From Pictodentalium vernedei (taxonomy: Eukaryota > Mollusca > Scaphopoda > Dentaliida > Dentaliidae): a stretch of 64,000 nucleotides of DNA. The position numbers were made by a program, and so were the translations under genes. This document shows, in pieces, positions 12,197-22,827 of the stretch. Position 1 is the stretch's first letter; each line of letters starts with the position of its first letter. The notes under the pieces were generated by a model. It made no database searches. It had not been told where the DNA came from and was given only the letters and a program-made list of their open reading frames with translations. The stretch covers positions 208,651,262 through 208,715,261 of the forward strand of contig CM062292.1 of NCBI GenBank assembly GCA_031216915.1. The letters run 5' to 3'.

Positions 12197-14176
12197 AGGT
12201 CCTCACCTCGACTCGTCCCAGGTTGGAGGAAGGATAGCAGAGTTCGCAGACCATTGGGCCACCATCCCATCCGATCCGTGGATGTTAGATGTTGTTCGGT
12301 CCAGGCTGCGAATATCCTTACGACGGCACCCCACTATGTCAAGGGTGCCTCTTCCAACCACAGTTCCTTCAGACGTTTTATGTCGGGAACTTTTGTCCAT
12401 GGAGATTGCCAATCTCCTGGCAAAGGGGGTGATCGAGGTTGTCAAGAACATTCAGTCAGTGGGTTTCTATTCCCGCCTGTTCTTGGTGCCGAAGAAGGAC
12501 GGCCGACTCCAACCGATTATCGATCTGAGTATCCTGAACCAGTCTATCATTGCTCCCAAGTTCAGCATGGAGACTTTCAGGTCGGTCCGCCAATCAATTC
12601 ACCAGGGAGATTTCGCTGCCAGCATCAACCTGCGAGACGCTTACTTCCACGTTCCGATGCATCGGGCGTCACGGAAGTATCTCAGGTTTGCTTTTCTGGG
12701 GCGAGTTTACCAGTTCAAGGCCATGCCTTTCGGCCTCAACCTGGCTCCTTGGGCGTTCACCAGACTGATGTCGCATGTCATAGCGTTCCATCGCACACAG
12801 TCCAGGGTGACTACTTCGGCATATCTGGACGATATCCTCCAGAGGCATTCCAATGCTGCCTTACTGGAGTCGGATGTCGCCACTCTGTTGAGCTTGCTCA
12901 CGTCGCTAGGATTCAGAGTCAACGAGGAGAAGTCGGACCTGGTCCCTTCTCAGTCGTTTTATCATCAGGGGATGTCTTTCCAAACCAAATTCAATTAGGT
13001 AGCGGTTCCCCAGGCCAAGGCTGTGATTCTCTCAGCTTTTGCTCTGACTCTGTCCCAGTCCAGGTCCGCGACCGCTCGGAGTTTTCTGCGGCTGATCGGT
13101 CTCTGCGGTTCGGTGACGGATCTCATTCCTCTAGGTCGGCTGCGTGTCAGACCTCTCCAACACTTTCTGCTCAGTCGTTGGAGGCCGAATGTAGATTCTC
13201 TGGATCAGGTGCTTCCGTTTCCGGAATCTCTGTATCCTCACCTTCTTCCCTGGACAGATGTTCAGTGGATTATGCAGGGTGTTCCATTGGACTTACCCAC
13301 GTCCGATCGCGTTCTGACGGCAGATGCCAGCGATCTCGGATGGGGTGCGACGTTGGATCCTCTCGGTCTTTCCCAACACGGGATATGGGACCAGGATCAA
13401 GCAGCTCTACACATCAACCAGAAGGAGCTTCTTGCTCTTCTTTTGAGTTTCAGGCAGTGGATCCCTCACCTGTCGAATTGCCAGGTCCTTCTGCTATCCG
13501 ACAATTCGACAGTGGTTGCTTACATTCGGAACCAGGGCGGCACGCACTCGGTTCTGATGTACGAATTAGCTCGGGATCTTCTACTGCTCGCTCAGGATGT
13601 TCACGCCGGAGTGGTCGTTCGTCACATTCCCGGTCGTCTGAACTTCCTGGCCAACTCCCTGTCCCGACAGGGCAGGGTTATTTCCACCGAGTGGATGCTT
13701 CACAGGGCAGTGTTCCAGTTGCTTTGCGATCTCTGGGGACGTCCCCACATCGACCTCTTTGCGACTCGTTGGAACCATCAGGTGGACACTTTCGTGTCCC
13801 CGTGTCCAGATCCTCTGGCTTTTGCCGTGGACTCGATTGGAATGGTCTAGTCGGCTACGCCTTCCCGTCGGTTCCGGTTCTTCCTCAGGTTCTCGCCAAA
13901 ATTCGAACCTGCAGTTGTCGAATCATTCTGATCGCTCCCCTGTCGCCTCAGCAGGTGTGGATCAATCAGCTCCGCTCGCTGATGGCGGCGGTTCCGGCAC
14001 GTCTCCCACTACGTCGCGACCTTCTTTGTGAAGGTCGCCCGAGGAGGTTTCACATCGACCCGACTTCGTTGTGCCTTCACGCATATCTTTTGTCAGGTCC
14101 TGTCTCCTCCGTAGAGGTTTTTCGAGACGAGCAGTGGAGTGCATTTCTTCTTCAAGGAGGCACTCCACTGGTTTAG
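12156..14176 (+). pseudogene. DIRS ORF2, reverse transcriptase-RNase H (broken)
   Basis: The reverse transcriptase core shows the expected blocks in order: DGRLQPIIDLS, the first catalytic Asp in INLRDAYFHVP, the FGLNLAPWAF block, and the YLDD catalytic box at 12822-12833. RNase H follows with TADASDLGWGA, INQKELLAL and LLSDNSTVVAYI, then the DIRS-typical DLFATRWN...DPLAFAVDS region. An in-frame TAG (12996-12998) lies between RT and RNase H. Near 13,826-13,835 the frame shifts by one, after which the C-terminal domain (WNGLVGYAFP, VLAKIR, ILIAPLSPQQVW) continues to 14176. DIRS ORF2 often carries a methylase-like C-terminal domain; none is clear here. The true start codon is uncertain because the frame is already open before the gag stop. 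A long open frame covering 12254-13825 in another register is a shadow. Confidence 0.88.
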
Positions 14177-15157
14177 CTTATGCAGCTAAATGGAAGGTCT
14201 TCTGTCGATGGTGTGCTGATCACTCTGTTGATTAATCCAATCCTTCGATTTCACAGATTGCGGAGTTTCTGGTGTATCTGTTTGATTCTTGGGGTCTCCA
14301 GCCTGTTACCATCAAGGGTTACAGGTCCATGCTTTCAGAGACTTTTTCTTATGTGGGGAAGCGTCGTATCGGCACTAATCCTTACCTCTCCAAGCTTGTT
14401 CGGCACTTTTCTTTGAAAAGGCCTCGGACTTTGCAGCTTACTCCACGATGGAATCTTTCGTGGGTGCTGCTTTGCTTGGGGGGGGGGGGGGTGGGGGGGG
14501 GGGGGGGAGGCGCCGTTCGAACCTTTATCCCAGGTGGATATGCATTTTCTCACATATAATCGGCTTTTCTGATGGCATTTGCTTCGGCCAGACGGGTTAG
14601 TGAGCTTCACGCCCTCTCGGTTGACCTGGCCTTTTTTAGGAGCTCTCCCAACAGTGTTACTTTTACCACTGATTGCTCCTTTTTGGCCAAGAATCAGTTA
14701 CCAGATACTACTCCTCCTCCTATCTGTATCAGGGCTCTTCTGTTGAGGGTAATCGCCCTTCGCTCTGTCCGGTCCGTGCTATTCACATTTATCTCGATCG
14801 GACACGCTTCATACGGAAAGGCAGGAAACGTTTTTTTCTGTCTCTTATTCCGGGTCGACAGAAGATCTCTCCTCAATCCATTTCTCGATGGATTTGTCTT
14901 GCTATTCGTACGGCTTATGGTCGTTTAGCAGCTGGCAATTGTATTACCAATCGTATTTCTGCCCACGAGGTGCGGCACTGTCCACCTCTTGGGCTTATTC
15001 TAACTCTGTCAAGTTGTCGGGTGTTATGCAGGCAGCCTACTGGAGAAATGCTTCTACTTTCTCCACCTTTTATTTGCACCTGTTGCAGGAGCAGTCGGAG
15101 GACCTTTTTGCCCTGGGTCCTCTTTCTTCTGCTCAGGCTGTTGTCTGCCATAGCCAT
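14150..15157 (+). pseudogene. DIRS tyrosine recombinase (broken)
   Basis: The N-terminal part begins near LAYAAKWKVFCRWC, followed by SQIAEFLVYLF and TIKGYRSML, typical of a phage-integrase core-binding domain. Catalytic residues are visible: the first Arg in SARRVSELHAL (14590-14595), the H-x-x-R box HEVRH (14964-14978), and the nucleophilic Tyr in FSTFYLHL (codon 15071-15073). These pieces lie in three different frames. A TAA sits at 14233-14235, and a poly(G) run at 14478-14507 interrupts the domain, with another shift just before 14572. The enzyme would insert the circular cDNA. It is not functional in this copy. Confidence 0.8.
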
Positions 15158-15377
15158 TAGGCTTCTTGAGGGTCAGTTTCAGCCTTGTGCTGTTACTGCC
15201 TTTTTTCTGTCTGTGTGTCACACAGGCCCATATGTCTCCTTTCATTGTCCTTTACCAATGATTGCGACATTTTGGTTGATAAGCCTAGGGACCTCTTCTT
15301 TCTGCTTCACGTTTCCAGTGCACTGGGGTTATGTGTGGGTTGGTTATGCGATTCCCTCCAGCCTTTTGTCTATTCAG

Positions 15378-15470
15378 CCTGAAGTAAACAATTGTGAGTA
15401 GGTTGATAAGAAATCTAAATTTTATAGTAAATTTCCTTTCTTATTATACCTACCACAATTGTTTACATGG
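15378..15470. repeat. DIRS internal complementary region
   Basis: The first half (CCTGAAGTAAACAATTGTGA, then GTAGGTTGATAAGAAA) is the reverse complement of the left end at 9344-9380. The second half (TCTAAATTTTATAGTAAATT, then ACCACAATTGTTTAC) is the reverse complement of the right end at 15779-15830. This lets the cDNA ends be held together for circle formation in the accepted DIRS model. Confidence 0.9.
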
Positions 15471-15548
15471 AGGCCCTCCCGTCTTCTTTACGGGTAAAGA
15501 ATCTTTCCTCCCTGCTGATCACATAACTCTAACGTTGACGGATTCAAA

Positions 15549-15790
15549 AAGAATGAGTCTTTAGAGACGGTATATGCGCACTGGCAATGGAAGTCGTGGA
15601 GTTGTACTTGGGAGAGAGCGTCCTGTACTGGGTCTGCGCCGGTTGCACTCAACCCAGTTTTGGCTTATTTTTTATTGGTGCTTTTGCACCACTTTTCTTT
15701 CCCAAATTGCTTGGAAAAGACAAAAATAGAGAGTATTTTATCCGAGTTAAGGACTTCCACTGTAGTGCAAGCCTGAAGTAAACAATTGTG
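15549..15790 (-). repeat. DIRS right inverted terminal repeat
   Basis: This is the reverse complement of 9363-9607. Outside it the element continues about 43 bp to near 15833 (GTAGGTATAATAAGAAAGG...AAATTTAGA), a sequence absent from the left side; unequal ends are normal in DIRS. Confidence 0.9.
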
Positions 15791-15833
15791 GTAGGTATAA
15801 TAAGAAAGGAAATTTACTATAAAATTTAGATTT

Positions 15834-16104
15834 TCGTCATACCCATCCCCTCACGCTTTCTTCACTAATCTGCGATCGTCATTTAGTACATCCTTGGCGA
15901 AAGTACACGAATAAACCCGGAATCGCCCGATAGATTTGTCCCGTTGCCGGAAGTTATTTTGTTTTACGAAATCTCTCGTCGCTTGATTCGCTGAGATTGG
16001 GAAAACAATAGATTGATGACGAGGCCGATTAATGACAATCGTCAGATTATTTTTGCAGCCGATTACCAGGATTGGTAAAAATGAAGCCCTGCTACCTATG
16101 GGAG
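15834..16104. other. Unassigned unique DNA
   Basis: Nothing recognised. It separates the DIRS element from a Helentron-like fragment. Confidence 0.4.
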
Positions 16105-16650
16105 CCTGAATTTTAACTACTTGCAATATGAGGGAATTTCTTTCAAAATCATCCTCAGATCCACCAATCAGATCCACCAATCAGAATCCTTTCATATTTG
16201 GTATACAACATCTCTAGGTGGGACAGATTCAAGTTTGTTCAAATCGGGACCCTGCGTTAATATTTTGGCTCCCTATTTGAACCCAGTGTTTAACTTGGTG
16301 CAATGTGAGGCGATTTCTTTAAAAACCTTCTTCATATCCACCAGTCAGAATTCTTTCCTATTTGGTATTTTTGGTATATGACATCTCAAGGGGGATCAGA
16401 TTCAAGTTTGTTCAGTTTGAGTCCTTGGCTTATTATTTGGGCTCTATGGGCAGGGATGTGGGGGGGGGGGGGCATGTTAGGTTCATGTTTGTTCACATCC
16501 ATTCCTTAGTGTTTGTCCATAAAAATTGCCTCTCATGACTTCATTCCTTTGTAGTGTTTATGAACCATGTCTAACTGAATGTGACCCCAAATACTTCTTT
16601 GAACCACTTTGGTCGGTGAGTGATTAAGGCACCTTGTGGCCTCTTGTTTA
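16105..16650 (+). mobile_element. Helentron-like family B, 3' fragment
   Basis: It contains two ~167-bp family-B units (GATCCACCAATCAGAATCC; ATTTGGTATACA; TTCAAGTTTGTTCAAATCGG) and ends in the family's 3' terminus, GGTGAGTGATT, then the hairpin-like GGCACCTTGTGGCC and CTCTTGTTT. The 5' end is missing. A poly(G) run lies at 16459-16470. Confidence 0.55.
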
Positions 16651-18900
16651 TATAGACAATCTAAAAATAATGTAGGGCCATTTTGTAAATGGACTTATGG
16701 GATTGGTTATCATTTGTGAAACATTTTTCCATTCAGGATTTTCTGGCGCAAGAGGCATGAATACGAATCTACGAAATTGAGTGAATTGCAGTGTTCGAAG
16801 CTATTTGAAAACACAGCCTCCTGAAAACTCATTCAAGTGAATGAATGTTCTTTTGTCTTGGACAAGTTTAACAATTATGATGACTTGAAAAATTTTTCTT
16901 TCCATTGTACTGAATTTTTTAATTTTTAGCTCAACTTTGGCGAAGCCAAATTTGAGGTATTGTCATGGCCCGTCGTCCGTCTGTCCATTCGTCGTGCCGT
17001 GCACACGGCTCAGGCTAGAGGCTGTATTTATGAACCCATCTTTACGAAACTTCTTGGATACCTTTGTTATCACCATGGGACGAGAACTAGTGTTTTTGGG
17101 TCCGCTCTGAATTTCAAGATGGCCACTGGCAGCCATTTTGTACAAAATTAGGTGCAATCAGATGTTTGCGCAGAACTTCCATATGAAAGTCCTGATTTGA
17201 ATAATTTTTTGTGTGAATGTTTAGTAGCATGGGATACATCACATATAATATGTTTTTTTTTCTCGTGCATAAATTACACCAATTAGACTAACTTTGATCT
17301 CTTTAATGTTACTTTCAGCACTGTAACTGCAAATGCCAATACGGCTCGGGCCAGAGACTGTATTTATGAACTGATCTTTACGAAACTTCTTGGGTGCCTT
17401 TGTTATCACCGTGGGACGAGAACGAGTGGTTTTGGATGCAGTCCGAAATTCAAGATGGCCACCAGCAGCCATTTTGTACTTTAGTTAGTGCAATCGGTTT
17501 TTTAGAGAGAACTTCTGTTTGAAAGTTCTGATTTGAATAAATTTTTGTATGAATGTTTAGTAACATGGAATACATCACATATAATTCAGGTTTTTTTCTC
17601 ATGCAAAAATTATGCAAATTAGATGATCTTTAGTTTGTTCAGTGCTACTTCTACACAGTAAGTGCACATGTCAATACGGCTCGGGCTAGAGTCTGTATTT
17701 AAGAACTGATCTTCACAAAACTTCTTGGATACCTGTGTTATCACCTTGGGACGAGAACAAGTGTTTCTGGGTGCGGTCCAAAATTCGAGATGGCTGCCAG
17801 TGGTCATTTTGTGCCGAAATTAGGTCCAATCAGTTTTTAGCTTAACTTTGATGTAAGTCATATTTGAGCTTATGCCATGGCTAGTCGTCCGTCTGGCCAT
17901 CAGCAAATCAACACAGCTGGGGCTAGAGGCCGTATTTGTGAACCGATCTTTACAAAACTTCTTGAGTACCTTTGTTATCACTGTGGGACGAGAACGAGTG
18001 TTTTGGGTCTGGTCCGAAATTCAAGATGGCTGCTGGCAGCCATTTTGTACAAAATTAGGTGCAATCAGATTTTTGCGCAGAACTTCCATATGAAAGCTCT
18101 GATTTGAATAATTGTATGAATATTTAGTACCATGGGATACATCACATATAATACAGGTTTTTTTCTCGTGTGTAAATTATGCAAATTAGATTAACTTTGA
18201 TTTATTTTGTGTTACTTTCAGCACTCTAAGTGCAAATGCCAACACGGCTCGGACTAGAGGCCGTATTTATGAACTGATGTTTGCGAAACTTCTTGGGCAC
18301 CTTTGTTATCACCATGGGACGAGAACGTGTTTTTGGGTCCGGTCTGAAATTTAAGATGGCCACTGGCAGCCATTTTGAACAAAATTAGGTGCAATCAGAT
18401 TTTTGCGCAGAACTTCCATTTGAAAGCTCTGATTTGAATAATTTATTGTATGAATGTTTAGTACCATGGGATACATCACATATAATACGGGTTTTTTTCT
18501 TGTGCATAAATTATGCCACTTAGACTAAATTTGATCTGTTTAGTGTTACTGTCAGCACTGTAACTGCAAATGCCAATACGGCTCTGGCTAGAAGCCGTAT
18601 TTATGAACCGATCTTTACGAAACTTCTTGAGTACCTTTACTATCACTGTGGGACGAGAACGAGGGGTTTTGGGTGTGGTCCAAAATTCAAGATGACCACC
18701 AGCAGCCATTTTGTACTTTAGTTAGTGCAATCAGTTTTTTGTACAAAACTTATGTATGAAAGTTCTAATTTGAATAAATTTTTGTATGAATGTTTAGTAA
18801 CATGGAATACATCACATATAATACAGGTTTTTATCTTGTGCAGAAATTAGGCAAATTAGATGAACTTTAATTTGTTCAGTGCTACTTCTACACAGTAAGT

Positions 18901-19347
18901 GGTTACAATACAGTGTTTTTTTTCCATTGACGACTGTACTAATCTTTCCTCCTCTACTCATCTTATCAAGCTGATTTGGGCAACCATCTATCCATTTAGT
19001 TTATCATCTCATGAAAACAATATACTGGAAAAAAATATAGGTCGCCATGTGAATTTTTCCTTTAAATTTAGAGCTTACTGTACTCCAGTCCAGTTTTGCA
19101 CTGAATAAAATAGACATATTTTTACCTACCGCCTCCCAATTTTAATCTTCTCTCACACATTTCAGAAGACAATAGTCACCAATATTTTATATCTTTTCCC
19201 AAACGTGCACTTTAAAACTTTATTCAGGCTTACAAGCTCAGCTCATTTTCCACCAATCGGATAATTCCAGGAACTTTTATCCTCCATTAAAGGTTGGGTG
19301 CAAACCACTAGACGCACTGTTTACCATGAAAACACTGTATAGTAACC
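18901..19347. mobile_element. Small DNA transposon inserted in element A2
   Basis: The terminal inverted repeats GGTTACAATACAGTGTTTT and AAAACACTGTATAGTAACC flank 447 bp without coding capacity. AAGT directly abuts both ends (18897-18900 and 19348-19351), a possible 4-bp target duplication. Array units on either side resume in register (AGTAAGTG / AAGTGCACATG). The superfamily is not clear. Confidence 0.6.
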
Positions 19348-19682
19348 AAGTGCACATGCCAACACGGCTCGGGGTAGAGTTTGTATTTATGAACTGATCT
19401 TCACGAAACTTCTTGGGGTACCTTTGTTATCACCTTGGGACAGGAATGAGTGTGTTTGGGTGCCTTTGTTATCACTGTGCTATGAGAACAAATATTTTGG
19501 GGTTCAGTCAGACCCACTCTGGGACTCAAAGATCTCTTTTTAAGTTTGGCATCTAACTGTCACCCCACTTTTACAAAACTTTACCTATATATTTGTTACA
19601 GGCTACGGTCAACATTTATGTAAAGACCGTTACAATACTTTACATGTACCTTTGTTATCAGGTCATTCCCTAGATGTTTGTC

Positions 19683-20346
19683 CAGTGCTCAAAATAACTT
19701 ATTATCTATGCGTAGCAAAATGCTACAAGTTTCCAAAAAATGAATAGCATGTTGTAAAAATTACATAGCCATTTTTGTATACCAGAGTTATGTTATGCTG
19801 TTTTGTATTGAATTCTTCTAAGTAGATAGAATAGTTTCCATCCATTTCTGGACATTACCAAATGATCTGCAACACATGAAACATTTACTGTGTTTTTTTA
19901 ACTTAACTACCTTTAAGGGTTGCATGGACTTGGATATTTTCAAATAGCATCTTGGTTGTTCAATAGAGTTCTCAAAATGGAAGCTGGGATTTTTAGTTTG
20001 ATGGGATTTTTAATGGACATTTTATGAAAATGTTGTAAAAACAGGAAGAATTTAAACCAACAGAATTCATCTTACATATGAAGTTGCTAATAATGCTTGA
20101 TGGAGAGTTAATCTGAGTTATGCCTGGAATGTTCCACAATCAGAAGTAAAGCACCAGTGAACTAGTTTTCAAATTTGTTTGCAAATATTCATTTACATTT
20201 TGCAATACAAGATAATCTACTGCAGTCTAATAGGCTGCAGTTGATTATCTTGTATCGCAAAATGCTATACATAATTGAACATTGTGTAGCTTTTTGCAAG
20301 TTTTGCATAGCAAAAAGCAACGCGACACAGCTTATTTTGAGCCCTG
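19683..20346. mobile_element. hAT-like MITE with perfect 8-bp target duplication
   Basis: The ends CAGTGCTCAAAATAA and TTATTTTGAGCCCTG are imperfect inverted repeats. The 8-bp sequence TGTTTGTC flanks both sides (19675-19682 and 20347-20354). The unoccupied version of this site is visible in element A1 (around 4531-4545, GATGTTTGTCATTGCTG). An 8-bp duplication and CAG-type ends fit the hAT superfamily. Inside, 20197-20263 is a near-perfect palindrome around a CTGCAG core. No transposase is present. Confidence 0.85.
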
Positions 20347-20425
20347 TGTTTGTCATTGCTGTATCACATACTATACATGTACATGGCTTAAACAAGTTGA
20401 GCTACAGTGTCATTGACACTTTCAT

Positions 20426-20974
20426 TTATACATGTACTCTATGCAATGTTGTACAGCGCCATGGCTGAAGGCCAGTGACCTAAATATTCTGCTATGCACT
20501 ACATGTACACATTTTTTTAATGGGGAGAGATCAAAGAGATTTTTAATAGTCAGTGACAAATATAGAATAACCGAAAACTGCCAGTGGTCATAATCAGCCA
20601 ATGCCCCATAACCAGCCAGTTCCAATTGCTGATTCCGATTATCGGTTCATCACTAGAATTTTCTTCATATCAGAAAAGCTTTCAGTATGGCAACCCCTAC
20701 TGTCCTGACTGTCAACTTGGACAATAGAGTTGCCACACTGACTGTCCATTTTATTTGCTAATAGTATGAAATATATTGTTTTATAGCATGGACATTGAGC
20801 AAGTTCAAATATGTTAACTGAAATTAGTTAAAAACATGCCCAGATTCCATTGAAATTGTTGCTGATATTTGAACACTGTGCAACAAAGTAAATCCCTGTA
20901 ATGTTGTGTGATTATTGAAAGAGTTTTGAGAGATCCCTTCCAACAGTGTGTTAAATAACAACATTCCTCATCCA
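20426..20974. repeat. Inverted part of dispersed repeat R plus spacer
   Basis: About 20580-20660 is the reverse complement of 2035-2110 (ending CACTAGAATTTTC). It then runs into CAGAAAAGCTTTCAGTATGG, a sequence also found at about 21207-21240. The rest is unassigned. Confidence 0.55.
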
Positions 20975-21260
20975 TGGAACAAATCAGGTTTACTTCCCCA
21001 TCTCATCTTCACAATTCCCCTTGCCTCAATATTCCAAATTGGTCATGAACAGAAATATGTGCAATAATACATATTCGATATTCAGTATTCATTAAATATG
21101 AAATTTTGGGGTGCATATTCGATTTGTTTCTTTTGGAAATCCAATATTTGCAGGAGCCCATTTCAGCATCGTATTTTATTTCAGAACTTCTTTCTTCACA
21201 TCCGAAAAGCTTTCAGTGCAGCATCCCCTGCTGTCCTAACTCTCAACTTGGCATGTATGC
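20975..21260. repeat. Dispersed repeat R, copy 2
   Basis: This matches 1825-2040 (GGAACAAATCAGGTTTACTT ... CCCATTTCAGCATCG) and extends through CCGAAAAGCTTTCAGTGCAG. Non-coding. Confidence 0.75.
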
Positions 21261-21925
21261 CAAATAAGTATGCAAATGGTACAAACGTTTTTGACGATTA
21301 CCAAAATACAATCAAACAAGGTGAAATTTAAATTTTATTATTTAGATTTAAATATTTAACATGTCACATATACTTTTTTTTATCATGATGTGATTGAGAA
21401 AGGTGCTAAAGTGACCTTATATTTAATTTATTTTTATTATGTGATAATGCCATAAATGTGTTGAAAGTGACTTTAGACCTGTGAATTTCCACTTCACCAC
21501 TACTGTAGGTAGCCAGGACTTGACTAGAAATACTGCCACGGTAAGTTTATTCTAGTCTGGAACACATCGTAAGGTTAAGGTACTTGCTCTGATGTCATAA
21601 AGTTCATCTGAGTCAGAAACAGGCTATTAAAGGTTAAATTATAATATAAATATTAAATAAAGAAATGAAAAATAGTGTTATATTTCAGCTTTGTATTGTT
21701 AAAATAAACTATTTTTGAATTTTATGCTAGTCATTGACAAATAAATATTTTTGGCAAACTAATGTTTTTTTCATCTTTTTTTGTTATGTTCACCCCCCCC
21801 CCCCCCCCCCCCCCCTCCCTTGCATTAGTGTCAGAATTTTGTATCATTTTGCAGTATCTTTTACCTTGGAAGGAAATCAGCAATTCAAAGCATGATATCT
21901 TGTTTGAACAGTTCATACAGCTTTG
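21261..21925. other. Unassigned AT-rich DNA with a poly(C) tract
   Basis: It contains a run of about 23 C near 21793-21815. Nothing else was recognised. Confidence 0.4.
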
Positions 21926-22225
21926 TTAACTGGTTGAGTGTTAGAAGCCACTATGGTGGCTCTATTGAAAAGTACTGAAAGCCACTTTATGCTTTAGCTT
22001 GATGTTTAATCAGCAGTAGAAGAAAATATTTTTATATTAAATTGTTTGGATACAATTTATTGCAGAGTGTCTATTGGCACTCTCCAATGAATTGTAACAA
22101 AACAATTATTTATGAACAAAATCTTGCAAAACTAAGGCTACTCTTGCTGGTAGATTGTTATCTTTGAAAAAAATACCCATGTTTCAAATCATTTTTGAAA
22201 AATAATTTATCACTCAACCAGTTAA
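21926..22225. mobile_element. TTAA-MITE family 2, second copy
   Basis: It begins TTAACTGGTTGAGTG and ends CACTCAACCAGTTAA, with TTAA at both ends. The centre keeps ACAATTTATTGCAGAGTGTC and GGCACTCTCCAATGAATTGT. It is 50 bp longer than the copy at 5186-5435. Confidence 0.8.
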
Positions 22226-22827
22226 ACAAGATATATGGTAATGTGCTTTTTCTGTTGTTAAATTTTGCTACTATTGGTACAGGAAACTGGTCTTCAGAAT
22301 AAGGAAGATTTCTCTTGGCGTGGTTGCGATACATTTTGCTGAATAACAATAAATAAAATTATTTTTGACTTCAACACAATGTTTAGCACATCTGATTGCA
22401 AGGAGCTGATTTACCTTGTTCCAGAGAATGATGATATGAAATGTTTTATAAGCAAAAATTTAAGAGTTAAGCTGCCTCAGTGGAGAAGGAGGGAAGTCAT
22501 AAAAAAGTTACAGGGACATACTTGATTTTTTTTCATTTTGGCACCCACCACCCCTATTTTTTTATTTCAACATTTTTTTCTGCAACATTTTCGGGCTCTG
22601 GTCCCCTTTCCAAGAGATATTCAAAGAAATTAAGGAAAAGCTTTGCAGTGTTTCCATGTTTTATGAATGCAATGCATTATGGATGCTATGCATTGCTCTC
22701 CTGTTCTATGGGAGATACTTTTGGAAGTGGCCACTGTCAATTTAGCCAGAATCAATGATGTTCAGTTCTTTGACAACAGGCGATTCTAACCAAAATAAAT
22801 GAGTCCAAAACAAAAACCATCATTGAA
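22226..22827. other. Unassigned DNA
   Basis: AT-rich with short T runs. No gene, RNA or repeat family was recognised. Confidence 0.4.

Larger units (their letters stand above)
9344..15833 (+). mobile_element. DIRS-type tyrosine-recombinase retrotransposon, complete length but decayed
   Basis: The element is bounded by inverted terminal repeats (about 9363-9607 and 15549-15790) and has an internal complementary region just inside the right repeat (15378-15470). Gene order is gag-like, RT-RNase H, tyrosine recombinase, which is the DIRS order. The ends follow from the internal complementary region, which reads as the reverse complement of the left end (TTTCTTATCAACC) joined to the reverse complement of the right end (ATAAAATTTAGA). 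DIRS elements replicate through a circle and integrate with a tyrosine recombinase, so no target-site duplication is expected and none is seen. All three genes carry stops or frameshifts, so this copy cannot act by itself. Confidence 0.93.
16923..20425 (+). mobile_element. Helentron-like element A2 (two joined copies, two later insertions)
   Basis: A 5' end (TTTTTAGCTCAACTTTGG, hairpin GGCGAAGCC, then the GTCCGTCTGTCC leader) lies at 16923. A second, diverged 5' end lies at about 17833 (TTTTTAGCTTAACTTTG). So a truncated copy is followed by another copy. ~335-bp units start near 17014, 17347, 17683, then 17923, 18248, 18583 and 19370. The 3' end at 20396-20425 has AAGTTGAGCTAC and the hairpin AGTGTCATTGACACT. 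AGCTCAACTT at the 5' end and AAGTTGAGCT at the 3' end are 10-bp subterminal inverted repeats. Two insertions, at 18901-19347 and 19683-20346, interrupt it. No protein is encoded. Confidence 0.6.

Noticed and set aside
12254..13825. Very long open frame (the first part of 640 codons)
   Set aside because: Shadow of the RT-RNase H frame; only its last part, after about 13,830, is the true continuation of ORF2.
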